NCBI GenBank assembly: GCA_947501565.1
Contig: CANMWJ010000015.1
Span: 1-64,000, forward strand
Length of the DNA stretch: 64,000 bases
Origin: an uncultured Marinobacterium sp.
GTDB taxonomy: Bacteria > Pseudomonadota > Gammaproteobacteria > Pseudomonadales > Balneatricaceae
Direction of reading: 5' to 3'
The notes beneath the pieces were generated by a model. That model was not told the DNA's origin, did no database searches, and saw only the letters and a list, made by a program, of their open reading frames with translations. Below, piece after piece: positions 34,787 through 44,025 of the stretch; position 1 is the stretch's first letter, and every line of letters begins with the position of its first letter. The translations under genes and the position numbers were made by a program.

Positions 34787-35455
34787 TTACGCGACCTTTA
34801 GATCAAAAAAACGATTAAAGTCTTTTTCTGAAATCCCTAGATCTGTTTTCATCAAGAAATCCTTGAATTCCAGTAAGTCCATGTCCCGTAATTCTGATTC
34901 GGTTTTGAAGCCTTTCATGTTGCTTATTATCATGCGTAAGGCAGATCCAAGTTCATAGTATCCCTTTCGTGCTTCTATTATCACCTCAATAGCTTGGAGA
35001 GCGTTGGAACTAGGGGTGAAGCCGCTGCTGTGGCCTGGATAAAGCATGTATGATAAAAAAGATTTTCTCTGGCACGCTGGATGTTTTTTGGTGGCGTTGA
35101 TATATCTACAAGTGCGTAATATAAAAAATATTTCAAATACATGGAACCATAAGGTTGTATTGAAGTTTTGAACTCCAGTGTTGAGGCTTATATATGATTC
35201 ATGAAGAATAAAAATCGGTAGTATTCCAGCTGAAAATAAAAATGCAGCATGATATACACCTGTTAACTTTCTTGGCAGTAGGAAGAAGAAAAAGATAAAG
35301 TTTGTAGCGGTGGCTGCTAAAAAGCAGAGTGCTATCATTTCAATATTGGGAAATCCTGCAGCGATGAAGGTGATAATAACTGCAAGTGATCCAATTATTA
35401 ATGATGACTTTAGATCGCTAATGTATTTTTGATTCAATAAAATTGTTTCTGTCAT
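34787..35455 (-). CDS. Hypothetical membrane protein
   Basis: A 222-residue orphan with about four membrane helices in the first 115 residues (SSLIIGSLAVIITFIAAGF, IALCFLAATATNFIFFFFLLP, AAFLFSAGILPIFI) and a soluble C-terminal half ending in an acidic, helix-rich tail. The coding sequence is AT-rich compared with most of the window, consistent with acquisition. I do not recognise the family. Confidence 0.5.
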   Translation of the reverse strand: MTETILLNQKYISDLKSSLIIGSLAVIITFIAAGFPNIEMIALCFLAATATNFIFFFFLLPRKLTGVYHAAFLFSAGILPIFILHESYISLNTGVQNFNTTLWFHVFEIFFILRTCRYINATKKHPACQRKSFLSYMLYPGHSSGFTPSSNALQAIEVIIEARKGYYELGSALRMIISNMKGFKTESELRDMDLLEFKDFLMKTDLGISEKDFNRFFDLKVA

Positions 35456-35580
35456 GATGGCTTCATTCCCTGAATGTTAAGCGCTGGATAAGCGCACGAT
35501 AAAGTATGTTAAAGAGTAAGTGGGATTATTTGTCTCTTAAAATATAAAAGTGTGGGTGAATATAGATACATGGATCTTTA

Positions 35581-35892
35581 TCAGTCGCAAACTAAACTTT
35601 GAAGTGCAACATAACCGATATTTGCACAGTGCTCCGGAAAGTTTGTCCCGCTAGAAGAGCAGTAAACTAGAATGCCTGATTGAAACTTCCACAAAGTGCA
35701 ACGTTTATGCGGATGGCTAAGAAGGTTTTGGATATAAAGATGGTGCTCTCTATTTATGAATGCTAGCCATTTTAGAGGGTTGTACATATATCTTGCGGAG
35801 TGAATTATCCGACAGAGGGTTGCGTATTTATTCAGTTCGACTAGAGAGCAGTCCTTAAGCTCTTCCCTTTGATGTATTTCTTCCATGTACAA
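35581..35892 (-). CDS. Hypothetical protein
   Basis: A 103-residue ORF, His- and Cys-containing, AT-rich, with no recognised domain, signal or clear ribosome site. Its coding status is uncertain. The next 345 bp (35893-36237) hold nothing I can support. Confidence 0.3.
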   Translation of the reverse strand: MYMEEIHQREELKDCSLVELNKYATLCRIIHSARYMYNPLKWLAFINREHHLYIQNLLSHPHKRCTLWKFQSGILVYCSSSGTNFPEHCANIGYVALQSLVCD

Positions 35893-36237
35893 TATCCACC
35901 AGTTGCTTAAAAATACTTGAATACAAGCTCTGAAACAGAGCGATTGCCTTTCAATAACTGAAGCGTTCCTTCGCGGTCAACTTGGATGGTCAGATCTTAA
36001 CCTGTCTTCGCAAGAATGACAGTAAGAGATGCGGTCACTACCAAGAAATGCTCTAAAAAAGACTTTTTGCTGGCCGAATCATTTAATCAAAATAGGCGAG
36101 GAATTGAATCCGCAGTATAAAAAAAGATGTTGGAAAACTCTATCCTTAGTCTGGGTGTTGGTCCGATATAGGGCTAAAGCTGGAGTCCATAAAACAAGAT
36201 GATCTAGAGAAGATTTTGTGAATTATTCTATCACTTT

Positions 36238-36696
36238 TCAATCAAGATCAGCATCAGTTAGACAGGATTTAATGACGTCAAGCTTGGCTTTTATTAGCTC
36301 TGCTTTTCCGAGGTCCTCGATGGTTTCGGGCTTCGGCTCAGAAATAACCGCCAATTTATCTAATTCTTTGCTGAGTTGAGCGATATTGGATTTCAATTCG
36401 TTTTTTACACGGAGATCAATTTTTCCGTGCTCTTGAAGCACCTGTGATGCTTCATTAAGTAATGACGGTAATACGTCTATCAGGTTTAACTCGTCTGGTC
36501 GTTCCGTTAAGTGCTCTTGTAACTCGGATCTCGCCCTAAGCCATGCTTCTAACTCCTCGACTTCGGTAGGAAACAGTACAGCTGCCACGTGAGGTGCAAC
36601 CTGATCAATATTTATATCAAAACTTGCTACCTCCTCATCTCCTTTTTCAGTTTCCCTTATGCATCTTACGCTAAAATCGGTTGTTACAAATTTCAT
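36238..36696 (-). CDS. Hypothetical coiled-coil protein
   Basis: A 152-residue acidic protein with a short beta-rich N-terminus (MKFVTTDFSVRCIRE) followed by helices with heptad-like Leu/Ile spacing (about residues 55-145), suggesting a coiled coil. No membrane segment. Family not recognised. It lies upstream in the AT-rich island. Confidence 0.5.
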   Translation of the reverse strand: MKFVTTDFSVRCIRETEKGDEEVASFDINIDQVAPHVAAVLFPTEVEELEAWLRARSELQEHLTERPDELNLIDVLPSLLNEASQVLQEHGKIDLRVKNELKSNIAQLSKELDKLAVISEPKPETIEDLGKAELIKAKLDVIKSCLTDADLD

Positions 36697-36816
36697 TGAT
36701 TCGCCATCACGGGTTTCAGGTGGTTACCGGAACTGGTTGTTAAAAGTATTCTAAAAAGTATAGATAATAATTAATATCTCGCAAGTGGCTGTAGGAGAAC
36801 GGTTTGATCTTTGTAT

Positions 36817-37212
36817 TTACTCTTTGTCTAAGCTGTCCACGATAATCGCCCCCATTGAGGCTGGCATGGTGATCACCAAAAGACGTTTTAATGCCACTGT
36901 TGGCTCTGACAGAAGGGGGAATTTATTCAGAGAAATAAGCACAAGTGCGACAACGCATCCCGCAATGATATAGGCGACAAAAATTCGGAAAATAAAAACT
37001 GGAATTCTCAGGCGTATGTCCCCTTGGAATACACTCTGGAAGGCGAAAAAACCTAAAAAAGCTACCGATAAGAGCAACAGGACTATCAGGTTTGTGAGAG
37101 GTAGAGTTTCGCCCAGCCTCCAAGCCTCTTCCGAAAAAGAAATCGGTACCGCCATAGCGAAAGCACCAATCGCGACTTGTCCGGCATCTTCGAGGTTAAA
37201 TTTAAAATTCAT
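36817..37212 (-). CDS. DUF2391-like membrane protein
   Basis: A 131-residue integral membrane protein with four predicted helices. The opening AIGAFAMAVPISFSEEAWRLGETLP resembles DUF2391 proteins, in which a Glu-x-Trp pair follows the first helix. Function unknown. The gap 37213-37522 after it shows only weak similarity to the flank of the first GDCCVxC copy. Confidence 0.55.
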   Translation of the reverse strand: MNFKFNLEDAGQVAIGAFAMAVPISFSEEAWRLGETLPLTNLIVLLLLSVAFLGFFAFQSVFQGDIRLRIPVFIFRIFVAYIIAGCVVALVLISLNKFPLLSEPTVALKRLLVITMPASMGAIIVDSLDKE

Positions 37213-37522
37213 AGGCGACCAGTATCAAGAATTGGTTAGTAGCTATTTTATAGCACAATAACATGCCCGCCTTTATTTTGTATTTGGCACTTAAATTGCT
37301 GGTTTTTAACAGTAGTAGTGGTTTATTGAACCCGGACACCAATTTTGGAGGTATAGCTTGATGTTGATGCCCGGGCTGCACGGGGAGCGATTGTTCACAG
37401 TGTTGCGTGGCAGGGGGCGGTGACGTGATCGACCTTTTCCACTCTTGAGACTCTTCTTGTGATGGCAGAGGCATCGTCAGTACTTTGCTGTCCGTGTTCA
37501 GCGCAAAAAGCGGACTCTTCCA

Positions 37523-37753
37523 TCAGGGTGTTGCTGGAGATGAACAACAACCTGTGCCTTCCTGTATTGGAGGGCAAGGAACTGTTCCATAAGAGCAGTA
37601 CACGCAACAGTCGCCAGGCAGTGGCTTCAGTAACGTGCCGCACCCCTCACAGCCATAAAACCATTGGCACGCATCGGTTGGCATGGATTCCGTTTTGGAA
37701 TGGCCGCACTCGGGGCACGTAATAGTAGATTCCAGAACGATCTTGTTTTGCAT
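37523..37753 (-). CDS. GDCCVxC-type metal-associated small protein, copy 2
   Basis: A 76-residue paralogue of the protein at 29520-29753, with the same Cys clusters (CPECGH, CEGCG, GDCCVYCSYG, terminal CC) and about 85% identity over the first 68 residues. Its ATG overlaps the stop of a short merC-like tail (37753-37806), so it was once coupled to a merC gene that has since been lost. Confidence 0.7.
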   Translation of the reverse strand: MQNKIVLESTITCPECGHSKTESMPTDACQWFYGCEGCGTLLKPLPGDCCVYCSYGTVPCPPIQEGTGCCSSPATP

Positions 37754-37806
37754 TACGGTTCCTTACTCTGTCTAGCGGTAAGGCTGACTTGGTGAGGTGG
37801 TGATCT
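37753..37806 (-). pseudogene. Remnant of a merC 3' end
   Basis: In the frame that ends in TAATG at the second GDCCVxC start, the DNA encodes SPPHQVSLTARQSKEP followed by a stop. This aligns with the MerC C-terminus SPPHRVCQPPRLSKEP at 29753. The rest of the gene is absent upstream. Confidence 0.65.
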
Positions 37807-37876
37807 CATGTCACCTGACCGACCTCACTGCACTTTGCTCCTCTGGTTCCTCAAAGTCCCGTTTGCGCCGGTTCGG

Positions 37877-39112
37877 TTACCTTGGCTTCAACAAACTACT
37901 CAGCTTAAATTCCATATCCTCAACCTGCGTTTGCGTGGGGGAGATTCCCGCCGCAAGCAGTTTCCGCGCACTCATATGGTCGCCTGGGCGGTTGATACTG
38001 TGCACGGCGATCAGGCGGTGATCGCGGAAATAGAAGAGGGAGAAGCGTTGCTCCTCCATATCGCCGCGTTGGTGGACGCGGGTGTAGCCTTGATGCAGGC
38101 CCGCCATCTGCAGTTTGGTGCGGTGCTGGTCGGTCCAGAACCAGGGGATGGCATCGTAGCTGTTCTCTTTTCCTGCGATTACTTCGGCGACGATCTTTGC
38201 CTGATCGGTGGCGTTCTGCACCGATTCCAGTCGCAACTGGCGCTCGGCGAAACGGCTGATAAACTCCGTGCAGTCTCCGGCGGCGTAGATTGCGGGATCG
38301 CTGGTGCGGCAGTGTTCATCGACCAGAATACCCTCATTGGTCACCAGATCAGCTTGTTGAGCCAGGGTTATCTCCGGCTCCACACCGATACCCACCATCA
38401 CAAGTTGAGCGGGCAGGGTGTCGCCACTGGCCAGCTGTACCGATTCGATCAGATCGTTGCCATTGATCATTTCTACCTGACTGTCAAAACGGACGGTGAC
38501 GCCGTGTTCTTCGTGTACCTGTTGCATAAACGCAGAGATCTCTTGGGAGATGCTGCGTGCCATGAGGCGATCGCCGATCTCCAGTACGGTGACTTTCTTA
38601 CCCAGCTGACAGAGGGTGGCGGCGCACTCCAGCGATATAAAACCACCACCGATGATCACCACCTGCTGCACCACCGGCAGATGTTTCTGAATCTGGTGCA
38701 CGTCGTCCAGGTGGCGTATATAGTGCACGCCCTGCAGTTGTGCGCCGGGGCAGTTGAGATAACGTAACCTTGCGCCGGTTGCGAGCACCAAAGAGTGATA
38801 CTCTCGCGTCTCACCGTTGTCTAACGTTAGTTGACGAGTCTGTCGGTCGATGGCGCTGACCCGCCTGCCAAGCAGCAATTCGATCTGGTGATCGGCAAAG
38901 TAGCTGGCGGGGCGGAAGTGCAGTCGATCGGCTTCGGTGGGGACCTGCAGATAGGTTTTGGTGAGCGGCGGGCGTTGGTAGGGCAGATGCGGCTGTGCGT
39001 CGATAATCGTGATTGGATCTGTGTATCCGGCATGGCGCAGCGATTCTGCACACTGATATCCGGCGTGGCCACCACCAACGATAAGGGTGCCGGGGGAAGA
39101 GCTGTCGTGCAT
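37877..39112 (-). CDS. FAD/NAD-dependent ferredoxin reductase-like oxidoreductase
   Basis: A 411-residue flavoprotein of the putidaredoxin/rhodocoxin reductase type. It has an FAD motif at residues about 8-16 (TLIVGGGHAGYQCAESL), LATGAR, an NAD motif VVIIGGGFISLECAATL near 147, and AAGDCTEF for FAD. It transfers electrons from NAD(P)H to a [2Fe-2S] or rubredoxin partner, which is not encoded nearby. The start at MHDSSSPG has an AGGAG site. Divergent from the alr operon. Confidence 0.88.
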   Translation of the reverse strand: MHDSSSPGTLIVGGGHAGYQCAESLRHAGYTDPITIIDAQPHLPYQRPPLTKTYLQVPTEADRLHFRPASYFADHQIELLLGRRVSAIDRQTRQLTLDNGETREYHSLVLATGARLRYLNCPGAQLQGVHYIRHLDDVHQIQKHLPVVQQVVIIGGGFISLECAATLCQLGKKVTVLEIGDRLMARSISQEISAFMQQVHEEHGVTVRFDSQVEMINGNDLIESVQLASGDTLPAQLVMVGIGVEPEITLAQQADLVTNEGILVDEHCRTSDPAIYAAGDCTEFISRFAERQLRLESVQNATDQAKIVAEVIAGKENSYDAIPWFWTDQHRTKLQMAGLHQGYTRVHQRGDMEEQRFSLFYFRDHRLIAVHSINRPGDHMSARKLLAAGISPTQTQVEDMEFKLSSLLKPR

Positions 39113-39392
39113 AGAGTGGGTCTCCTGAAAGTGGCTCAGGACGAGTCGCGTAGTTTCAGTAAGTATGGCCCCTCTTGGCCCTAAGAGGTTCCGTCTGTTG
39201 GCACTTAATGGATTTCTGCCCACTTATTTATAGTGCTGAACAGTGGGGATGCCTGCGGCTGATGTTTTGTCGGTGCGGTGTCCTCCTTCCGGGTACATGG
39301 TCAGAGAGGCTGGTTGTGTGGTCGGGTCCTCTAAGCTTTGTTGTTTGGTGCCGCGCACTTTTTTCGTATGTGTTGTGTGCGTGGTCGCGCCG

Positions 39393-39416
39393 GCGTCTGG
39401 TCCTTTGACCAGACGC
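39393..39416. promoter_or_regulatory. Perfect hairpin in the reductase-alr divergent region
   Basis: GCGTCTGGTC-CTTT-GACCAGACGC, a 10-bp perfect stem about 195 bp before alr, in a 500-bp divergent region (39113-39610). It could be an operator or the terminator of a lost gene; a weak ATTTCTC follows on the plus strand. No other element there is supported. Confidence 0.4.
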
Positions 39417-39610
39417 ATTTCTCTAAACGGGCTTAGTGTTAGCTGCGAAAAGTAGGGAATTCTCATTTGGAGCTATTTCCTGATTTTAGATTTTCGCAGG
39501 AAAATTATTCTGATTTTGGTCATATAAACGCAGCAATTTTTCTGGTTTGGGTATCTCGAATTAGTACAATATTCGGTTCCGGTTTCATGTGCTGCTGAGA
39601 GGTATGTTGG

Positions 39611-40732
39611 ATGTTCTACCGTGACACCTGGGTCGAGGTCGACCTGGATCGTATCGCTGCTAACGTAAGCAATATTAAACGCCACGCGGGGTTTGAGAAC
39701 CTCTTTGCTGTGGTGAAAGCCAATGCTTATGGTCATGGCGATGTTGAAGTGGCACGGGCCGCACTGGACGCCGGTGCAACCCATCTGGCGGTAGCCTTCC
39801 TTGATGAGGCGCTGAACCTGCGCCGCGAAATTAAAGATGTCCCTGTTCTGGTGATGGGCCCGATCCGTCCGACCGACATCGCTGTGGCGGCTGAACAGGA
39901 TATCGATATCACTGCCCACGATCTGAGCTGGATCGAAGCTGCAGCCGGTTACGACGGTGTGCCTGCCAACGTTCACCTGAAGATCGATTCCGGCATGCAC
40001 CGTATCGGTGTGACCAACTCTGAGAGCTTCCGCAAAGCCTGCGAGATGCTGGATGCCGAAGCCAACCTCAACCTGATCGGTCTGTTTACTCACTTTGCGA
40101 CGGCCGATGGTTGTGTGGATCACTACCAGAAACAGCTGGATAAAGTCGCTGCGATCACCGATGGCTACGACCTGAGTCGCTTCAAATACGTGCACCAGTC
40201 CAACAGCGCAGCACTGCTGCGTCACCCGCAGCAGACCGCTGCCAACGGCGGTCGTCTGGGTATCGCCATGTACGGTCTGGCGCCGAGCGACGAGTTTGAA
40301 CTGCCAGTGCCGCTGCAGAAGGCGTTCTCCCTGCACAGCCGCATCACGCAGGTGAAACGCCTGCAGAAGGGCGACAAGGTCGGTTACGGCGCTACCTTCG
40401 AAGCTGAAGAAGATATGTTGGTGGGCGTAATGCCGATCGGTTACGCCGATGGCTGGCTGCGTTACCACCAGAACCGTCCCGTTGAGATCAACGGCAAAGA
40501 ATTCCAGATTGTTGGCCGCGTGTGCATGGATCAGACCATGATCCGCGTTGACGAAAGCGTGAAAGTGGGCGATCAGGTGGATCTGCTCAACGACCGCTTC
40601 AGCGTTGATATGGCTGCCAGCGACCTGAACACCATCAACTACGAGATCGTCTGCTCCATCTCTGACCGTGTACCGCGCGTTTACAAGCGTGGTGGTGAGA
40701 CCGTATCCGTACGCAACGATCGATTCAAATAA
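39611..40732 (+). CDS. alr: Alanine/amino-acid racemase (Alr family)
   Basis: A 373-residue fold-III PLP racemase. The Schiff-base lysine is Lys36 in VVKANAYGHG and the second catalytic base is Tyr259 in VGYGATF; the C-terminal domain holds VGRVCMDQTMI. It interconverts L- and D-alanine, possibly other amino acids. As first gene of the operon with a D-amino-acid transaminase and D-glutamate cyclase-type genes, it looks catabolic rather than devoted to the cell wall. GAGAGG lies 8 bases before the ATG. Codon use is strongly biased to CTG and CGT, suggesting high expression. Confidence 0.88.
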   Translation: MFYRDTWVEVDLDRIAANVSNIKRHAGFENLFAVVKANAYGHGDVEVARAALDAGATHLAVAFLDEALNLRREIKDVPVLVMGPIRPTDIAVAAEQDIDITAHDLSWIEAAAGYDGVPANVHLKIDSGMHRIGVTNSESFRKACEMLDAEANLNLIGLFTHFATADGCVDHYQKQLDKVAAITDGYDLSRFKYVHQSNSAALLRHPQQTAANGGRLGIAMYGLAPSDEFELPVPLQKAFSLHSRITQVKRLQKGDKVGYGATFEAEEDMLVGVMPIGYADGWLRYHQNRPVEINGKEFQIVGRVCMDQTMIRVDESVKVGDQVDLLNDRFSVDMAASDLNTINYEIVCSISDRVPRVYKRGGETVSVRNDRFK

Positions 40733-40744
40733 GGAATTTTAACG

Positions 40745-41539
40745 ATGGCGATGACTAACGAACTTTCACCAGTTGAACTGCGCCGTGCAATCCGCGCAGG
40801 CGAATTCACCGGTAACACCTCCGGCGTAGCGCAGGGTTTTGTGCAGTGTAACCTGGCGATCCTGCCAGCGGACTGGGCCAACGAATTCCTGCAGTTCTGC
40901 CAGCTGAACCAGAAACCGTGCCCGCTGGTGGGCATGTCTGCTCAGCCAGGCGACAGCGGCATCCTGTCTCTGGGTGAAGACCTGGATATCCGCTCCGACG
41001 TGCCTAAGTACCGCATCTTTAAAGACGGTATTTTCGAGCAGGAAGTGGAAGACGTACGCGATTTCTGGCGTGACGATCTGGTGACCTTTGCGCTGGGTTG
41101 CTCCTTCTCCTTCGAAGAAGCGCTGATCGCCGACGGTCTGGAAGTACGCAACGTAACCGAAGGTGTGAACGTACCTATGTACCGCACCAACATCGCCTGC
41201 AAACCGGCGGGCCGTTTCAGCGGTGACACCGTGGTATCCATGCGTCCGATGAAACCGGCTGACGCGATCCGTGCGATCCAGATCTGCAGCCGTTTCCCAT
41301 CGGTACACGGCGCACCGATCCACTTCGGTGATCCGGCTCAGATCGGCATCGCGGACATCAACAGCCCGGATTACGGTGACGCGGTCACCATCAAAGAGGG
41401 TGAAGTACCGGTGTTCTGGGCGTGTGGTGTAACCCCGCAGGTTGCGCTGGAACAGGCGAAACCGCCGTTCTGCATTACGCACAGCCCGGGCCACATGCTG
41501 GTTACCGATCTGCCGAACAGCCGTCTGTCCGTACTCTGA
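40745..41539 (+). CDS. DUF1445 protein (putative hydro-lyase; D-glutamate cyclase N-domain homologue)
   Basis: A 264-residue cytoplasmic protein of the DUF1445/YcsI family. Conserved blocks are [29 protein letters not shown] at the start, [18 protein letters not shown] (about residues 114-131), [20 protein letters not shown] and the end [33 protein letters not shown]. The vertebrate D-glutamate cyclase DGLUCY is a fusion of DUF1445 and DUF4392; here the two halves are separate genes in one operon (partner at 44026). It lies 12 bp after alr. Conversion of D-glutamate to 5-oxo-D-proline is inferred. Confidence 0.82.
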   Translation: MAMTNELSPVELRRAIRAGEFTGNTSGVAQGFVQCNLAILPADWANEFLQFCQLNQKPCPLVGMSAQPGDSGILSLGEDLDIRSDVPKYRIFKDGIFEQEVEDVRDFWRDDLVTFALGCSFSFEEALIADGLEVRNVTEGVNVPMYRTNIACKPAGRFSGDTVVSMRPMKPADAIRAIQICSRFPSVHGAPIHFGDPAQIGIADINSPDYGDAVTIKEGEVPVFWACGVTPQVALEQAKPPFCITHSPGHMLVTDLPNSRLSVL

Positions 41540-41639
41540 TCTGGCAGATTTGAGATTTTAAGAGGTGTAGCGCGAATCTGCGCGTGCGCTGCACTGTTCC
41601 CGGAGGCCACCGGGTTGAGCTTGGAATAGGAATATAACA

Positions 41640-42374
41640 ATGACAATCAAACTTAACTGCGATCTCGGCGAAAGCTTTGGTGCCTGGACCATGGGTCTGG
41701 ACGCTGCCGTGATGCCCCACATCGATCAGGCGAACATCGCCTGCGGTTTTCACGCCGGTGATCCACTGGTGATGCAGCGTACCCTGGCGCTGGCAAAAGA
41801 GAACAACGTCACCGTGGGTGCGCATCCGGGTTATCAGGATCTGGTTGGGTTTGGTCGTCGCTCCATGAACTGTCAGCCCGCTGAGATCGTTGCACTGATG
41901 CACTATCAGATCGCTGCGCTGGACGGCATGGCCCTCACTCAGGGTCTGGAGCTGAGCTACGTAAAACCACATGGCGCGCTCTACAACGACATGATGGCGA
42001 AAGACAACGTGCGTGCCGCCGTGATGGAAGCTATCGCGACCTATCACCGTCCGATTGCACTGATGCTACAGGCGACTCCGGAGTGCGACCTGCACCGTGC
42101 GGAAGCGAAAGAAGCGGGCATCGAGGTTCTGTTTGAAGCCTTTGCCGACCGTTGCTACGACGATGACGGCAAACTGCTGGCACGCAGCAAAGCCGGTGCC
42201 GTACACACCCGCGAGAAGATGCTGGCGCAGGTTGAACAGCTGTGCCGCGAAGGCACCGTGACCACCGTGAGCGGTAACACCCTGAAGATCGACGCTGACA
42301 CCCTGTGTGTACACGGCGACAACGAAGAGGGTGTGCGCGCCATCGAAGCGATCCGTGAGGTGATTGAAGCATGA
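41640..42374 (+). CDS. pxpA: 5-oxoprolinase subunit A (LamB/YcsF family)
   Basis: A 244-residue TIM-barrel-like subunit of the ATP-dependent three-part 5-oxoprolinase PxpABC, which opens 5-oxoproline to glutamate. Family motifs are KLNCDLGESFGAW at the start, IACGFHAGDP (about residues 36-45), VGAHPGYQDLVGFGRR and YVKPHGALYND. The stop overlaps the start of pxpB (ATGA), so translation is coupled. A 100-bp gap separates it from the DUF1445 gene. Confidence 0.93.
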   Translation: MTIKLNCDLGESFGAWTMGLDAAVMPHIDQANIACGFHAGDPLVMQRTLALAKENNVTVGAHPGYQDLVGFGRRSMNCQPAEIVALMHYQIAALDGMALTQGLELSYVKPHGALYNDMMAKDNVRAAVMEAIATYHRPIALMLQATPECDLHRAEAKEAGIEVLFEAFADRCYDDDGKLLARSKAGAVHTREKMLAQVEQLCREGTVTTVSGNTLKIDADTLCVHGDNEEGVRAIEAIREVIEA

Positions 42375-43057
42375 GGGTAGAGGTTGCAGGCGAAAACGCC
42401 CTGATCCTCTATCTGGGCGAACACGGCGAAGCGGGTGTTGCAAACCGCGTAGAACAGGCGGCCCGTCTGCTGAAGCAGGAGCTGGGCGAGTGCCTGATCG
42501 ATCTGGTGCCATCTTATGCTTCTGTGCTGGTGGTGTTCGACATGTTCCGCTGTGACCACCTGCGCGTGCGTCAGGGCATCAACAAGATCAAAGGGTTGCT
42601 GTCCGACGAATCTTCCGAGCAGGGCCGCATCGTAACCCTGCCGGTGTTCTACGGTACTGAAGCCGGTGCCGATCTGGAGCAGCTGGCGCGTAACGCTGAG
42701 CTGACCACCGACGAGGTGATTCAGATCCACCAGGCGGGTGAATACCGTGTTTACGCGATCGGATTTGCACCGGGATTCGCATACCTGGGTGACGTGGACG
42801 AGCGTATCGCAGCGCCGCGTCTGTCTACGCCACGCCAGCGTGTACCGCGTGGTGCCGTGGGTATTGCTGACCGCCAGACCGCTATCTACCCGGCTGTATC
42901 GCCGGGTGGCTGGAACCTGATCGGCCGCTGCCCGCAGCGTATGTTCGATCCGGATGCGCAGCCAACCATGCCGGTACAGGTGGGCGATCGCGTACGTTTT
43001 GAAGCGATCAGCCGTGACGATTTCTTTGCACTGGGAGGTTCCTTAGATGACGCATAA
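42371..43057 (+). CDS. pxpB: 5-oxoprolinase subunit B (KipI-like)
   Basis: A 228-residue CT-C/D domain protein with the markers GFAPGFAYLGDVD (about residues 134-146), RQRVPRGAVGIAD and YPAVSPGGWNLIGR. It forms the PxpBC core that handles the ATP-dependent step. It overlaps pxpA by 4 bp and pxpC by 11 bp, indicating tight coupling. Confidence 0.92.
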   Translation: MRVEVAGENALILYLGEHGEAGVANRVEQAARLLKQELGECLIDLVPSYASVLVVFDMFRCDHLRVRQGINKIKGLLSDESSEQGRIVTLPVFYGTEAGADLEQLARNAELTTDEVIQIHQAGEYRVYAIGFAPGFAYLGDVDERIAAPRLSTPRQRVPRGAVGIADRQTAIYPAVSPGGWNLIGRCPQRMFDPDAQPTMPVQVGDRVRFEAISRDDFFALGGSLDDA

Positions 43058-44003
43058 CACTGCGAACACTTCGGGCTTTCTGGTACGCCAGCCGGGCCTG
43101 ATGACCCTGATTCAGGATGCGGGCCGTTTCGGTCAGCACGGTATCGGCCTGACCTGCGGCGGACCGCTGGATGCGGAAGCGTTCAGCTGGGCGAACCGCC
43201 TGTGCGGCAACAACGAAGGTGTGACCGCGCTGGAAGTGAGCTTCGGCGGTCTGACGCTGGAAGCACAGGTTGCAACCCGCATCGCGGTTACCGGTGCCGA
43301 GCTACCCCTGAAGATCAATGGTCAGGAGCAAGAACTGTGGCGCAGCCACGCGGTGAACGCCGGTGACTTGATCGAGCTGGGTTACGCCACCAACGGCTGT
43401 CGTGCGTATCTGGCCGTAGCGGGTGGTTTTGACGTACCGCACAGCTTTGGTAGCGCCGCGACCGTATCCCGCGAATCCGTGGGTGGTCTGAACGGCGGTA
43501 AGCTGGAGCCAAACGATTTTCTGCCGTGCGCGGAAGCGTCTGCGAACGGCTGCCTGCTGCTGGCAGAGGATCATCGTCCGGCGTACGGCAAGAACGCACA
43601 CCTGCGTGTGATTCTGGGTTATCAGAAGCAGGCGTTCAGCGACCTGCAGATCGCCCGTTTCTTCACCAGCGAATACGAAACAACCGATCGCAGCGACCGT
43701 ATGGGCTACCGCCTGAACGGCCCTGAGATCAAACCTGCCATCGACGGCATCCTCTCCGAGGGGATCTGCCACGGTGCGATTCAGGTACCGGCGGACGGCC
43801 AGCCAATCATCTTGCTGAACGACCGTCAGACCATCGGTGGTTACCCGAAACTGGGTTCCGTGTTGTCGCTCGATACCGCCAAACTGGCGCAGCTGACACC
43901 GGGATCAACCATTACGTTTGAAGCGGTCACCATCGATGACGCTCACAACCTGAACCTGCTGACCAAACGCCGCAACGCGGTGATTGAACCGCAGGCTTGC
44001 TAA
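43047..44003 (+). CDS. pxpC: 5-oxoprolinase subunit C (KipA/biotin-dependent carboxyltransferase-like)
   Basis: A 318-residue CT-A/B domain subunit: GLMTLIQDAGRFGQHGIGLTCGGPLDAEAFSWANRL near the start, ALEVSFGGLTL, and DRMGYRLNGP with PADGQPIILLNDRQTIGGYPKLG in the second half. It completes PxpABC. It starts inside the pxpB end and is followed 22 bp later by the DUF4392 gene. Confidence 0.92.
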   Translation: MTHNTANTSGFLVRQPGLMTLIQDAGRFGQHGIGLTCGGPLDAEAFSWANRLCGNNEGVTALEVSFGGLTLEAQVATRIAVTGAELPLKINGQEQELWRSHAVNAGDLIELGYATNGCRAYLAVAGGFDVPHSFGSAATVSRESVGGLNGGKLEPNDFLPCAEASANGCLLLAEDHRPAYGKNAHLRVILGYQKQAFSDLQIARFFTSEYETTDRSDRMGYRLNGPEIKPAIDGILSEGICHGAIQVPADGQPIILLNDRQTIGGYPKLGSVLSLDTAKLAQLTPGSTITFEAVTIDDAHNLNLLTKRRNAVIEPQAC

Positions 44004-44025
44004 GAATAAGAACTGGAGAACGTTT

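Noticed and set aside
39393-39416. Hairpin before alr considered as a FadR-type operator
   Set aside because: The TGGT and ACCA halves are 6 bp apart instead of 3 and no GntR/FadR gene is adjacent; kept only as an unassigned hairpin.
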